A stretch of DNA of 64,000 nucleotides from DATARR01 sp044868005 (GCA_044868005.1 JBIOVX010000157.1:1-64000), one strand, 5' to 3'. Positions 9,860 to 17,723 are shown, numbered from the stretch's first letter. Notes: generated by a model from the letters alone, not told the origin. Numbers and translations are program-made.

Positions 9860-11113
9860 CTAGCGCCGCACCAGCACGGTGCGGGCGCCGTTGAACTGTG
9901 TGATTTCGGAGAGCACGACCTGCTCTCCCTCCCGCAGACCTTCCGCCACCTCCACCTCCGAGACGCTCATCGCGCCGACGCGGATCGTCCGCAGCGTAGC
10001 GAGGCCGTCCGCCAGCACGTAGATCTGCCGGCCGCCGCCGCTGTCGAGGAACGGGCCGCGCGGCACCTTGAGCACGCCGGGCCGCTTCTCCAGCAGCAGC
10101 CGCACGGGCACCCGCTGGCTCTGGCGCAGCCGCGCCGGCACCTCGCCGGTGAAGGCCACGGTCCCTTGCACCTGGCTCGACTGCACCTCGGGCGAGACGG
10201 CCGTCAGCCGGCCCGGCACGTCGCGGCCGTCGACGTTGACCACCGCTGGCGTGCCCGGCACCGCGTCCGGGGCGTAGCTCTCGGGGATCTGCACCTCCAC
10301 CTCGAACTTCGAGAGGTCCACCACCGTCAGCAGCGGCGCGTTCGGCGCCACGGCGTCGCGGTCCTGCACGTCGATGGTGGCCACCAGGCCGTCGAACGGC
10401 GAGCGGATCGTCAGCTCGCCGAGCCGGCGCTCCAGCTCGGAGACCGCCAGGCGCTGGCGCTCGATCTGCCGCCGCGCGTCCTGCACCTCGAAGTCGCGCG
10501 CCTCGCGGCCGAGGCGGCTTCCCTGCTCGGCCTGCTCCAGCTCGACCTCGGCCACCCGCACGGCGTCGCGGCTGCGCTCGTGCTCGACCTCGTTGAGGAG
10601 GCCCTCGGCGCGCAGCTTCTCGGCGCGCTCGAGGTCCCGCCGCGCCGCCGCCAGGCGCACCCGCCGCAGCTTCAGCGTCTGCTCATCGCCCTGGTTCTGC
10701 TGCCGGGCGGAGAGCACGCCGCGGGCCAGCTCGGACTCCAGCGATTGCAGGCGCGAGCGCTCCTGGGCGAGCTGCGCCGCGAGCTCCGGGCTGGCGATGG
10801 TGGCGAGCACCTGCGCCGCCCGCACCGACTCGCCCGGCCTGACCGCCAGCGCGACGATGCCCTGCGTCGGGCTGTAGAGCTTGGGATGGTTGGCCGCCAC
10901 GATGCGCCCCTGCGCGGCGACGTCGCGTTCCAGGTCGCCCCGCACGACGGTCGCCACCTGCAGGCGGGCGAGATCCACCGAGCGCTCCGCGCGCGCCCAC
11001 CGCCGCACGACCGGCCAGAGGAGTGCCAACGAAATGAGCAGCACGCCGGCCAAACTGAGCAGCAGCTTGGCGCGCCGGGAGAGCCCCCGCGGCTTTTCGA
11101 TCACCTGGTCCAT
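9860..11113 (-). CDS. HlyD/MacA-type membrane fusion protein
   Basis: A 417-residue periplasmic adaptor with an N-terminal membrane anchor (about 15-37), a split lipoyl/barrel-sandwich domain (YSPTQGIVALAVRPGESV and IRSPFDGLVATIDVQDRD) and a long coiled coil rich in Glu, Arg, Leu and Gln between them. It would link the inner-membrane ABC permeases to an outer-membrane TolC-like duct, which is not in this window. The start at 11113 is chosen because AGGAAA lies upstream and because the sigma-54 promoter predicts transcription from about 11140. The next upstream ATG (11134) would leave almost no leader. First gene of a six-gene operon. Confidence 0.9.
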   Translation of the reverse strand: MDQVIEKPRGLSRRAKLLLSLAGVLLISLALLWPVVRRWARAERSVDLARLQVATVVRGDLERDVAAQGRIVAANHPKLYSPTQGIVALAVRPGESVRAAQVLATIASPELAAQLAQERSRLQSLESELARGVLSARQQNQGDEQTLKLRRVRLAAARRDLERAEKLRAEGLLNEVEHERSRDAVRVAEVELEQAEQGSRLGREARDFEVQDARRQIERQRLAVSELERRLGELTIRSPFDGLVATIDVQDRDAVAPNAPLLTVVDLSKFEVEVQIPESYAPDAVPGTPAVVNVDGRDVPGRLTAVSPEVQSSQVQGTVAFTGEVPARLRQSQRVPVRLLLEKRPGVLKVPRGPFLDSGGGRQIYVLADGLATLRTIRVGAMSVSEVEVAEGLREGEQVVLSEITQFNGARTVLVRR

Positions 11114-11150
11114 CGAGCCCGTTTCCTGCAGCATGACGACAGCTGTAGAG

Positions 11151-11167
11151 AGCAACGCTGATGCCAG
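11151..11167 (-). promoter_or_regulatory. Sigma-54 promoter of exporter operon
   Basis: Read on the minus strand the site is CTGGCATCAGCGTTGCT. It has the -24 GG and -12 GC elements separated by 10 nt and matches YTGGCA-N6-TTGCW. The predicted start of transcription is near 11140, 27 nt before the fusion-protein start codon. The operon it precedes encodes an NtrC-family activator, which fits. Confidence 0.75.
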
Positions 11168-11213
11168 GGCCGGAGAAAACGCCAAGTGGCTGTAGATCAG
11201 TGGGTTAGGATTG

Positions 11214-11277
11214 CGGACGATCGTCCGCGATGCGCCGCGGTTGACAGGTGTCCGGCGTCAGGACGGACAGGTGTCCG
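11214..11277. promoter_or_regulatory. Three dyad sites, likely NtrC-type enhancer (UAS)
   Basis: Three copies of CGGAC-N4-GTCCG: 11214-11227 (CGGACGATCGTCCG, inside a 16-bp perfect palindrome), 11241-11254 (TTGACAGGTGTCCG, left half degenerate) and 11264-11277 (CGGACAGGTGTCCG). Their centres are about 80, 107 and 130 bp upstream of the predicted sigma-54 start site, the usual place for enhancer sites of NtrC-like activators. The rest of the gap between 11114 and 11377 shows no gene. Confidence 0.7.
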
Positions 11278-11377
11278 GCGAAAGATGGCGCCGTTCGACC
11301 TTGACCGGCGTCATCTTGCGCGGATAAAAAGATGGGCGCCCCGAGGGAGTCGGAGCGCCCACGTGGAGGACGTCGCC

Positions 11378-11992
11378 TCAGAGGAGGCGGCGCCGCCTGC
11401 GGCGAGGAGCGTAGAAACGCTCCTCGTCATAAAGCTCGCCGGAGTAGTAGTCGCGCTCGGCGGCCGGCGTATCGTGGTGGCCGAAGTGCCGCCGCAGGCC
11501 GGACTCGTACTCGCGGCTGAACGCCTTGTGGTCATAGGCCGGCAGGACGACGACGTCTTGCGCGTCGAAGCCCTCCAGGCGAACCCGGTCGTGGTCCTCG
11601 TCCAAGGTGGCCATACCGATGGGGACCAGCACGTGGTGCTCCGCTGCGCGGCGGTCGCCGGGATCGAGCACCGGACCAGCGCCCGCCATCCCGGGCGCGG
11701 CGTGCGCGCCGACCACGCCGGCCGTCCCCGGCACCACCGGAGCGTTGGCGAGGAGGTCGTTGTCGAGATCCACGTCCAGATAGCGGGCTCGCATGGCCAC
11801 GGTGTCCACCAGCAGGTCGTGGACCTCGCCGATCGCGCGGCCGTCGCGGCCGACCACCTGCCAGCCGCGGACGTCCGGATCGTCGCTGGCCACCTTGTAG
11901 TCCTTCAGCTCCTTGAGCGGTGCGACCTGGGATGCGGCGGGCTCCAGGGTCGCCGTGCCCGCCGGAGCGGTTTGAACGTCGTCGTGCTTCAT
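11378..11992 (-). CDS. PRC-barrel domain protein
   Basis: A 204-residue soluble protein. Residues about 30-75 (YKVASDDPDVRGWQVVGRDGRAIGEVHDLLVD) match the PRC-barrel found in photosynthetic reaction centre H subunits and RimM. A second barrel-like part (VLVPIGMATLDEDHDRVRL...QDVVVLPAY) gives the two-part layout of reaction-centre H homologues in non-phototrophs. The C-terminus is charged and ends in an arginine run. The role of such proteins outside photosynthesis is unknown; they are often stress-induced. A GAGGAG Shine-Dalgarno supports the start. The gene for a small membrane protein lies 15 bp upstream on the same strand. Confidence 0.75.
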   Translation of the reverse strand: MKHDDVQTAPAGTATLEPAASQVAPLKELKDYKVASDDPDVRGWQVVGRDGRAIGEVHDLLVDTVAMRARYLDVDLDNDLLANAPVVPGTAGVVGAHAAPGMAGAGPVLDPGDRRAAEHHVLVPIGMATLDEDHDRVRLEGFDAQDVVVLPAYDHKAFSREYESGLRRHFGHHDTPAAERDYYSGELYDEERFYAPRRRRRRLL

Positions 11993-12007
11993 GGGCTCCT
12001 CCTCTCG

Positions 12008-12232
12008 TCAGGCGCACCGCGCCAGGGCGGGGACGGTTTCGTTGAGCTCGACGTGGAGATCTGCCGCCGAGGGGACGCTCCAGGCGAGGACCGCCACGTC
12101 CTGCGGGGCTTGCCGGCTGTCGTCGTTCCGCATGGTCAACACGGCCCAGACGAGCAGGATCAAAAGCACCAATCCGAGGAGCAGTGCCCACATGGGCAAC
12201 CCCTTCTTTCTCTCGATCTTGATTTCGGCCAT
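12008..12232 (-). CDS. Small single-pass membrane protein
   Basis: A 74-residue protein: a charged N-terminus (AEIKIERKKG), one strong membrane helix (about residues 13-33), then a short periplasmic tail. AGGAGG lies at good spacing before the ATG at 12232. It probably forms a transcription unit with the PRC-barrel gene. No family recognised. Confidence 0.65.
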   Translation of the reverse strand: MAEIKIERKKGLPMWALLLGLVLLILLVWAVLTMRNDDSRQAPQDVAVLAWSVPSAADLHVELNETVPALARCA

Positions 12233-12360
12233 CGTCAGTACCTCCTGCGCTGGATATTCGTTCGGCGTAGCGCCGTCGGCGCGGGGGATCGAATTCCTCG
12301 ATTCGATCCTGGGGTTTGAGCGGTGCAAGGATCAGGCCGGAATCTCCCGGAATGGAAAAC

Positions 12361-12380
12361 GGCGGGCACGCAGGCCCGCC
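12361..12380 (-). terminator. Rho-independent terminator
   Basis: GGCGGGC and GCCCGCC form a 7-bp stem with a 6-nt loop. On the minus strand the stem is followed by GTTTTCC. It lies 27 bp after the stop of the beta-barrel protein gene at 12408 and should end that transcript. Confidence 0.6.
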
Positions 12381-12407
12381 GCTACGAACCTCCGGCGAGA
12401 CTTGCCG

Positions 12408-12938
12408 CTACTTCTTCGTAAGGTGGAAATCTTTCGACTCCACCTGCTTGCCGCCGGCGTAGAAGGACCACGAGTTCTCGAGCTTGCCGTCGCCCGCGAA
12501 GCCAATCTTGCCTTCGTGGATGTGGCCGTCCTTCGCGGGATCGAAGTTGGTGCCGCCGTCGAAGGCGAAGACCAGCGCGTCCGGCGTCGACTTCGCCGCA
12601 TCGAGCTTGAAATGCGGCTGGTTGCCCGCGGAGCAGTAGTGCGTCGCCACGAGGTTGTCGCCCGCCATGTGGTACATGGTGATCATCTCGTGACTGGTCC
12701 CCGGGAACAGCGTCTCCATGACGACGTTGCCGTTGGCGCTGACCTTGTAGATCACCGGGGCTAGGAAACCCTCGCCCGCCGTGCCGTTCCACTCTCCGGC
12801 GAGACCCTTGAGCTTCTCGAAAGCCGCTTTCGGATCGACTTTGCCGCTCGGCGTCTCCCCGGCAAGCGCCGCCTGTGCCGCGAGGGCGAGGAGCATCGCC
12901 GCGGCCATTCCCATCCAGAGGATTCCTTTCCGCTTCAT
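12408..12938 (-). CDS. Secreted calycin-like protein (DUF1579-like, tentative)
   Basis: A 176-residue protein with a clear signal peptide (residues 1-26, ending ALAGE). The mature part begins LKGLAGEWNGTAGEG, a pattern typical of small lipocalin-like beta-barrel proteins such as DUF1579 or THAP4/nitrobindin-like folds. It contains several His residues (MYHMAGDN, THYCSAGNQPHF, DGHIHEGK) that could bind heme or metal, but no established site was recognised. AAAGGAG lies 7 nt before the ATG at 12938. Monocistronic, with its own terminator. Confidence 0.6.
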   Translation of the reverse strand: MKRKGILWMGMAAAMLLALAAQAALAGETPSGKVDPKAAFEKLKGLAGEWNGTAGEGFLAPVIYKVSANGNVVMETLFPGTSHEMITMYHMAGDNLVATHYCSAGNQPHFKLDAAKSTPDALVFAFDGGTNFDPAKDGHIHEGKIGFAGDGKLENSWSFYAGGKQVESKDFHLTKK

Positions 12939-13012
12939 CACAATCTCCTTTGCGCGTTCAATCGGTTCAAGAGGCTGTCGCGGGAGACTTCGGAGCCTCG
13001 CTTCATCTAGGA

Positions 13013-13018
13013 TACAAT
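13013..13018 (+). promoter_or_regulatory. -10 box of toxin-antitoxin pair (leaderless)
   Basis: TACAAT lies 8 nt before the ATG at 13027, and no Shine-Dalgarno lies between them, so the mRNA probably starts at or next to the start codon. Confidence 0.5.
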
Positions 13019-13026
13019 CAGCGATC

Positions 13027-13224
13027 ATGGCACACGCCCGTAGAGAGACGGCAATCTCGACCAACAACTCCGAAGAGGAGTACTGTCCGAAAACACCCCT
13101 TGGCCGGCGTCTCTGGGAGATCCGGCAGCATGCGTTGAGATCCGGGGAGCCTCTGCTCGACTGGGACGGCTTGAAGCGCGAGATCGCGGAACGTCGAGGA
13201 GAAGAGCAAGGTCCCCGCCGTTGA
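13027..13224 (+). CDS. Antitoxin of VapBC-like pair
   Basis: A 65-residue charged protein. Its core TPLGRRLWEIRQHALRSGEPLLDWDGLKREIAERRG resembles the C-terminal toxin-binding region of small antitoxins found beside PIN toxins. The N-terminal 20 residues do not show a recognisable DNA-binding fold. The stop codon overlaps the TTG start of the PIN gene (TTGA), typical of toxin-antitoxin coupling. Base composition is lower in GC than the surrounding genes. Confidence 0.65.
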   Translation: MAHARRETAISTNNSEEEYCPKTPLGRRLWEIRQHALRSGEPLLDWDGLKREIAERRGEEQGPRR

Positions 13225-13631
13225 AGGCAACTTTTATCGATGCGGGTGTGCTGATCGCGGCGTTCCGTGGGAACACGGACGTTGCACATCGCGCCTTGGA
13301 GATCTTGGACGATCCCGACCGATCGTTCGTCTCGAGCGATTTTGTGCGCCTCGAGGTTCTTCCAAAAGCTCTCTTCCACCAACAATCGGATGAGATCGCC
13401 TTCTACGAGGCCTTCTTTCAAGAGGTCAAGCAGTGGGTTGAAACAGATTCTCTCCTCACTGAGGCTGCATTTGACTTGGCCGCTGAGCACGGTCTTGCGG
13501 CTTTGGATGCGCTCCATGCGACAGCGGCCCTACGAGCTGGAGCGGCGGAGATGATCACCACCGAACGATCCGTCACACCGCTTCACCGCGTGAGTGGAAT
13601 CAAGATCAGGACGATTCATCCGAGGGGATGA
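13221..13631 (+). CDS. PIN-domain ribonuclease toxin (VapC-like)
   Basis: A 136-residue PIN domain. The acidic metal-binding residues are visible: Asp in FIDAGVLIAAF (residue 7), Glu in VRLEVLPK, and Asp in GLAALDALHATAAL. VapC toxins cut tRNA or rRNA and are neutralised by the adjacent antitoxin. The TTG start overlaps the antitoxin stop, so translation is coupled. The closing motif MITTERSVTPLHRVSGIKI is also typical of PIN toxins. Confidence 0.85.
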   Translation: MKATFIDAGVLIAAFRGNTDVAHRALEILDDPDRSFVSSDFVRLEVLPKALFHQQSDEIAFYEAFFQEVKQWVETDSLLTEAAFDLAAEHGLAALDALHATAALRAGAAEMITTERSVTPLHRVSGIKIRTIHPRG

Positions 13632-13633
13632 CG

Positions 13634-14281
13634 TTAAGGTGACTCCAGCCGCTTCCTGAAATGATCTCGCCAGCTCTTCGGTAAGGCCTCGACGCTCGCC
13701 GCCCGGCGTAACAGGCCCGGATCGGGCGCCCCCTTCCGATCGAGATACAGGTGGACGACGTCCACGACTCTTACGGCGTTCTCGTCCTCGTGGATGCGCT
13801 CCATGGCATCGCCGGCCCCCAGCTCGCCTTCCTGGAGGACGGCGAGATAGAAGCCCGGCCGCTCGCTCTCGAGGAAACGCTCGACGACGTCCTCGCGGTC
13901 GAAGCGCATGGCCAGCTTGAAGCACGGCAGGCGCGGCTGGGTGACCACCACCTCGGCCGTGCCGATGCGGAAGCGGTCGCCGACGTGCACCTCGTCCTCC
14001 CACCAGCCTTCGGTGGTGAGGTTCTCGCCGAAGGAGCCCCAGGGCAGGTCCTCCAACTCGAGCTCGCGCCGCCAGAACGGGTAATGCTCGGAGGGATACA
14101 CATACACGGCCTTGTTGGCGCCGCCATGGACGGAGAGGTCGGCCTGGCGGTCGCCGTCGAGGTTGAGCCGGCGCAGCGCCACGCGGCCGGCGACCGGCTG
14201 CTTGAAGATGCCGCTCATGATGCGCCGGCCGTTCCACTCCACCGGCCGCGGCGTGCCGGCGTTGACCGAGACGATCTTCAT
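13634..14281 (-). CDS. MOSC-domain protein (YiiM-like)
   Basis: A 215-residue MOSC protein with the conserved cysteine in TQPRLPCFKLA and the motifs DRQADLSVHGGANKAVYVYPSEHY and WGSFGENLTTEG. Relatives such as YiiM reduce N-hydroxylated bases using a molybdenum cofactor bound at that cysteine, with an electron-transfer partner. The C-terminal three-alpha (3-alpha) domain is present (about 150-215). It begins at MKIVSVNAG and reads away from the CAAGGAC repeat block. Confidence 0.88.
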   Translation of the reverse strand: MKIVSVNAGTPRPVEWNGRRIMSGIFKQPVAGRVALRRLNLDGDRQADLSVHGGANKAVYVYPSEHYPFWRRELELEDLPWGSFGENLTTEGWWEDEVHVGDRFRIGTAEVVVTQPRLPCFKLAMRFDREDVVERFLESERPGFYLAVLQEGELGAGDAMERIHEDENAVRVVDVVHLYLDRKGAPDPGLLRRAASVEALPKSWRDHFRKRLESP

Positions 14282-14310
14282 GGCAGGCGGGATCGTATCC
14301 CGGTTACCGC

Positions 14311-14403
14311 CTCAAGGACTTCAAGGACAGCAAGGACGCCAAGGACTTCAAGGACGGTTTCCCTTGTCCTTGGTGTCCTTGAGTGTCCTTGGTGTCCTTT
14401 TTT
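14311..14403. repeat. CAAGGAC mini-repeat hairpin
   Basis: The left half has CAAGGAC units about every 9-10 bp (TCAAGGACTTCAAGGAC, GCAAGGACGCCAAGGAC), and the right half has their reverse complements (GTCCTTGGTGTCCTT twice) and ends in a run of T. The whole block can fold into a long imperfect hairpin. It lies between the ankyrin and MOSC genes. On the plus strand it ends in TTTTTT. Confidence 0.7.
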
Positions 14404-14412
14404 CGGCCCCCG

Positions 14413-14925
14413 CTACGCCTTCGCGCCCTTGGCCACCAGCATCTCCACGATCGCATCCTGCTGGCCCGCCTTGGCGTGGCGGATCAGCGGGATGCCGTGC
14501 GGCCCCTTGAGATCGACCACCTTGGGATCGTCCGCCAGGAAGGCCTTCACGATCTCGACCTTCCCCATCATTGTGGCGCAGAAGACGTCCATGCGCGCGC
14601 CGTGAGCGAGCAGGAACTCGGCGATGGGTTTGTTGCCCATGTGCGAAGCGCCGCCGAGAGCGGTCTCCCAGTCGCCGCCGCCCCAGTCCCAGGTGGCATT
14701 GATGAGGGCCGGCTGCTGCTCCAGCAGCTCGCGGGTGCGGTCGAGATTGCCGTGGCCGGCGATGACGAACTCGCGGACCATGTCGAGATCGAGGCGAGGC
14801 CCGCGGTCCGGAATGGACTTAGAAGGCGACGCAGGGGGGGTTTGAGCAGCAAGTCGTCCTCCGACGGCGGTGGCGGTGGCCATGAGCACTCCTCCTTGGA
14901 TCAGTTGTCGGCGGGAAAAGGCCAT
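14413..14925 (-). CDS. Exported ankyrin-repeat protein
   Basis: A 170-residue protein whose N-terminus, AFSRRQLIQGG followed by a hydrophobic stretch, is a twin-arginine (Tat) export signal. The rest forms three to four ankyrin repeats (GNLDRTRELLEQQPALINA, NKPIAEFLLAHGARMD, GKVEIVKAFLADDPKVVDL, DAIVEMLVAKGAKA). Ankyrin repeats bind other proteins; the partner is unknown. AAGGAG lies before the ATG. Confidence 0.8.
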   Translation of the reverse strand: MAFSRRQLIQGGVLMATATAVGGRLAAQTPPASPSKSIPDRGPRLDLDMVREFVIAGHGNLDRTRELLEQQPALINATWDWGGGDWETALGGASHMGNKPIAEFLLAHGARMDVFCATMMGKVEIVKAFLADDPKVVDLKGPHGIPLIRHAKAGQQDAIVEMLVAKGAKA

Positions 14926-15040
14926 GAGGGTTCTCCTTTCGTGACCCCATCGTAGAAGCCCGGCTGCGTCTCCGCCTCTGCCGCAAGGCCAGGTCGGCGC
15001 CTACGCCTTCCGGCCTATGCCGCGGGCTCCGGCGCGGCGC

Positions 15041-15046
15041 TATGAT
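15041..15046 (+). promoter_or_regulatory. -10 box before NarL-type two-component pair
   Basis: TATGAT ends 9 nt before the ATG at 15056, with no Shine-Dalgarno between. A leaderless mRNA is likely. Confidence 0.45.
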
Positions 15047-15055
15047 CGCCGCGTC

Positions 15056-16177
15056 ATGATCGCCGTCGCTCCCGAGCACCTGCGGCTGCTGCGCTGGGGC
15101 GGACTCGCGGCGTGGCTCGGCGTGGGCCTGCCGATCTGGCTGCAGCTCTCGCAGATCCAGCGGCCGGGCGCCTTCGCCGGCTGGCTCGCCGCCTGGCTCC
15201 TCTTCGCCGCCGCCTTCTGGGTTTCCTCCGGCGGCGCCGGCGGCCGGGAGTTGACGCGGCGCGAAAATCTGCTGCTGCTCGCCCTGCAGGTCGCCTGCGT
15301 CCTCGTCGTGGTCCTGCTCCTGTGCGACGGCTTCGAGGGCACGCTCCTCGTGCTCGTCGCGATGCAGCTCGCGTCGCGCGTCTCCCGCCGGACGGGTCTC
15401 CTCTGGATCGCCGTGCAGAGCCTACTGCTGGCGGTGGCCATCGGCATCCACTGGACGCCGCGATCAGCGCTGCTGCTGGTGCCGCCTTACCTCGGTTTTC
15501 AGGTTCTCGCCCTCCTGGTCTTCGCGGCGCTGGAGGAGCTGGCGCGCACCAACGCCGAGCTGCGCTCCGCCCGCGAGTTGCTGGCCCACGGCAGCCGCGT
15601 CGCCGAGCGGCTGCGCATCGCACGCGAGTTGCACGACGCCGTGGGGCATCGCCTGGTGGCGCTCTCCTTGAACCTCGAGCTGGCCTCGCATCACACGGAG
15701 AAAGAGGCCCGGGAGCCCATCGACACCGCGCAGTCGCTCACCCGCCTGCTGCTGACGGACATCGGCGAGATCGTGGACACCCTGGGCCGCGCCGAACGGC
15801 TCGACCTGCGGCGGGCGCTGGAGGCGATGACGGGCGAGATCCCGCGGCCGCGCGTCCACCTGCGGATCGCCGAAGACCTGGAGGTGCAGGACGCCGAGCT
15901 GGCCCACCTGCTGCTGCGCTGCTGCCAGGAGATCGTCACCAACGCCGCCAAGCACGCCGCGGCGGAGAACCTCTGGCTCGATGTGCTGCAGGAGGACGGC
16001 TTGATCGAGGTGCGGGCGCGCGACGACGGCCGCGGCGCCGGCGAGATCGCCGCCGGCCATGGGCTCGCCGGCATGCGCGACCGCCTGGAGAGCGCCGGCG
16101 GGCGGCTGGAGGTGGCGACGCGGCCCGGCATGGGCTTCGCCGTCGCAGCGCTGGTGCCGGTGCGGAGAGGGGCGTGA
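15056..16177 (+). CDS. NarL-type sensor histidine kinase (HisKA_3)
   Basis: A 373-residue kinase. Residues 1-160 form about five or six membrane helices with no large periplasmic loop. The dimerisation/phosphotransfer motif is RLRIARELHDAVGHRLVALS (H193), the HisKA_3 type that partners LuxR-family regulators. The ATPase part shows EIVTNAAKHA, DDGRGAGE and GHGLAGMRDRLESAGG. The polytopic N-terminus resembles DesK-type membrane sensors. The stop codon overlaps the GTG start of the response regulator (GTGA). Confidence 0.92.
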   Translation: MIAVAPEHLRLLRWGGLAAWLGVGLPIWLQLSQIQRPGAFAGWLAAWLLFAAAFWVSSGGAGGRELTRRENLLLLALQVACVLVVVLLLCDGFEGTLLVLVAMQLASRVSRRTGLLWIAVQSLLLAVAIGIHWTPRSALLLVPPYLGFQVLALLVFAALEELARTNAELRSARELLAHGSRVAERLRIARELHDAVGHRLVALSLNLELASHHTEKEAREPIDTAQSLTRLLLTDIGEIVDTLGRAERLDLRRALEAMTGEIPRPRVHLRIAEDLEVQDAELAHLLLRCCQEIVTNAAKHAAAENLWLDVLQEDGLIEVRARDDGRGAGEIAAGHGLAGMRDRLESAGGRLEVATRPGMGFAVAALVPVRRGA

Positions 16178-16815
16178 GGGTCCTCCTCGTCGACGACGAA
16201 ACCCTCGTTCGCCAAGGCATCCGTAAGCTGCTGGAGCTCGATCCGCGCATCGAGATCGCCGCCGAGGCCGGCGACGGCGAAGAGGCCCTGCGCCTCATCG
16301 CGGCCACGCGGCCGGACGTGGTGCTGCTCGACGTGCGGATGCCGACGCTGGATGGCCTCGGCGTCCTGCGCGCCCTGCAGGAGAAGCCGGACGCGCCGCC
16401 CTGCCTCGTGCTCACCACCTTCGACGACCGGGTCCTGATCCTGGAAGCCATCCGCGAAGGCGCCAAGGGCTTCCTGCGCAAGGACGTCTCCCTGGCGCAA
16501 CTCGTCGAGGCCATCGAGACGCTCGCCGCCGGCCGCACCTTCCTGCAGCCGGCGGTCACGGAATCGCTGATGAAGGGGATGGACTCGCGTCCGCCTCTCG
16601 CCGCGCCGGCCCTCGCCATGGTGGAGCCCCTGACGCCGCGCGAGACGGAAGTGCTGCGCCTGATGGCCGCCGGCTATTCCAACCGCGAGATCGCCGAAGC
16701 CCTCCGTGCCGCCGAAGGCACGGTGAAGATCCACGTCTCCAACATTCTCTCCAAGCTCGGTACGCGAGACCGCACGCAGGCGGTGCTGCGGTCGCTCGAG
16801 CTGCGGTTGTTGTAA
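16174..16815 (+). CDS. NarL/LuxR-family response regulator
   Basis: A 213-residue regulator with a receiver domain (phosphoacceptor D53 in VVLLDVRMP) and a LuxR-type helix-turn-helix at about 148-213 (LTPRETEVLRLMAAGYSNREIAEAL...GTVKIHVSNILSKLGTRDRTQAV). The GTG start overlaps the kinase stop, so the two are one translational unit. Target genes are not evident from the neighbourhood. Confidence 0.93.
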   Translation: MRVLLVDDETLVRQGIRKLLELDPRIEIAAEAGDGEEALRLIAATRPDVVLLDVRMPTLDGLGVLRALQEKPDAPPCLVLTTFDDRVLILEAIREGAKGFLRKDVSLAQLVEAIETLAAGRTFLQPAVTESLMKGMDSRPPLAAPALAMVEPLTPRETEVLRLMAAGYSNREIAEALRAAEGTVKIHVSNILSKLGTRDRTQAVLRSLELRLL

Positions 16816-16825
16816 GAAAGGCCTC

Positions 16826-17467
16826 TCACTTCCGCAGCAGCTTGAAGGCGTGATTCCAGGTGTTGGTGCGGATCCCGTAGTCGACCCAGACCAGGCACAT
16901 GGCTTCGAGGTAGTGGGAGGCCTCGATGCCGCCCACGTCGACTGTGCCCCAGCCGAAATCGCTCAGGATCTCAGTGACCTTCTTCTTCGCGTCCGCGTCG
17001 TCGCCGCAGATGAACATGTCCGGCGGGCCGCCGGGGAAGTCGGGGCGGAACATGTGGGCGTTGCCGACGGTGTTGAAGGCCTTGACGACGTGAGCTTCCG
17101 GCAGGAAACGCTGCACCTGCTCGCCGCCCGAGCCGTCGTCCAGCGCCGCCAGCTTCGGCCGGCCGCCGCTGAAGTCGAGCGGGTTGGTGGCGTCGATGAC
17201 GACCTTGCCGCGCAGCCTCTCCGGACCGGCGGCCCGTAGAGCGCTCTCGTTGGCGGCGCCCAGCGTCGCCAGCACCACCACATCGCCGTACTCCGCCGCC
17301 TCGGCGAAAGTGCCGGCCGAGGCCTTGGGACCCATCTCCTGCGTCCAGGCGAGCGCCTTCTCGTTGGCGGCCTCGCGCGATCCCATCTTCACTTCGTGGC
17401 CCAGCGTGACGAAGCCCCTGCCGAGCGCCTTGCCGACGTCGCCGGTGCCGAGAATGCCGATCTTCAT
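16826..17467 (-). CDS. F420H2:NADP oxidoreductase-like protein
   Basis: A 213-residue NAD(P)-binding protein starting MKIGILGTGDVGKALGRGF (GxGxxG Rossmann motif). The motif MGSREAA after the second strand suggests NADP preference. KVVIDATNPLDF and VVKAFNTVGNAHM are hallmark blocks of the FNO/NADP-oxidoreductase coenzyme F420-dependent family and of YrpG-like relatives. Many such proteins in bacteria without F420 have an unknown substrate. AAGGAGGAG precedes the ATG. Confidence 0.82.
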   Translation of the reverse strand: MKIGILGTGDVGKALGRGFVTLGHEVKMGSREAANEKALAWTQEMGPKASAGTFAEAAEYGDVVVLATLGAANESALRAAGPERLRGKVVIDATNPLDFSGGRPKLAALDDGSGGEQVQRFLPEAHVVKAFNTVGNAHMFRPDFPGGPPDMFICGDDADAKKKVTEILSDFGWGTVDVGGIEASHYLEAMCLVWVDYGIRTNTWNHAFKLLRK

Positions 17468-17544
17468 GACTCCTCCTTATAGCGGTTCAGCATTGTAAAC
17501 GGTTTCGTATCCCCCGCGTGTCACACTCCGGCGGCGGCGGGCAC

Positions 17545-17550
17545 TATAAT
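17545..17550 (+). promoter_or_regulatory. -10 box of first metallopeptidase
   Basis: A consensus TATAAT at the head of a leader of about 170 nt. The aligned position in the second gene's leader (near 21683) reads CAGAGT instead. Confidence 0.6.
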
Positions 17551-17647
17551 CCTGTAGGAGACCTTGTGTGCTCCCAAGGCGTCCTTTCCCCCTGATCAAG
17601 TTGCCCAAAGATTCGTGAGCGGTGCTGCTTCCCGATGCGTGTGTCCA

Positions 17648-17672
17648 ACGGTCCGCGATGATCGCGGACCGT
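17648..17672. promoter_or_regulatory. 25-bp palindrome in leader
   Basis: Twelve perfect complementary pairs (ACGGTCCGCGAT / ATCGCGGACCGT) around one central base. In the second leader the core is kept as GGCGAT-N6-ATCGCC near 21765. It may be an operator or an RNA hairpin. Confidence 0.55.
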
Positions 17673-17684
17673 CTAATTGACCTT

Positions 17685-17704
17685 CGCCCCGGCATATCGG
17701 GGCG
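17685..17704 (+). promoter_or_regulatory. Leader hairpin before Shine-Dalgarno
   Basis: CGCCCCG / CGGGGCG with a 6-nt loop, ending 6 nt before GGAGGAG. The second gene keeps the same hairpin with changed loop bases (21785-21804), which suggests selection on the structure. Confidence 0.55.
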
Positions 17705-17723
17705 ACCATTGGAGGAGAATTGC

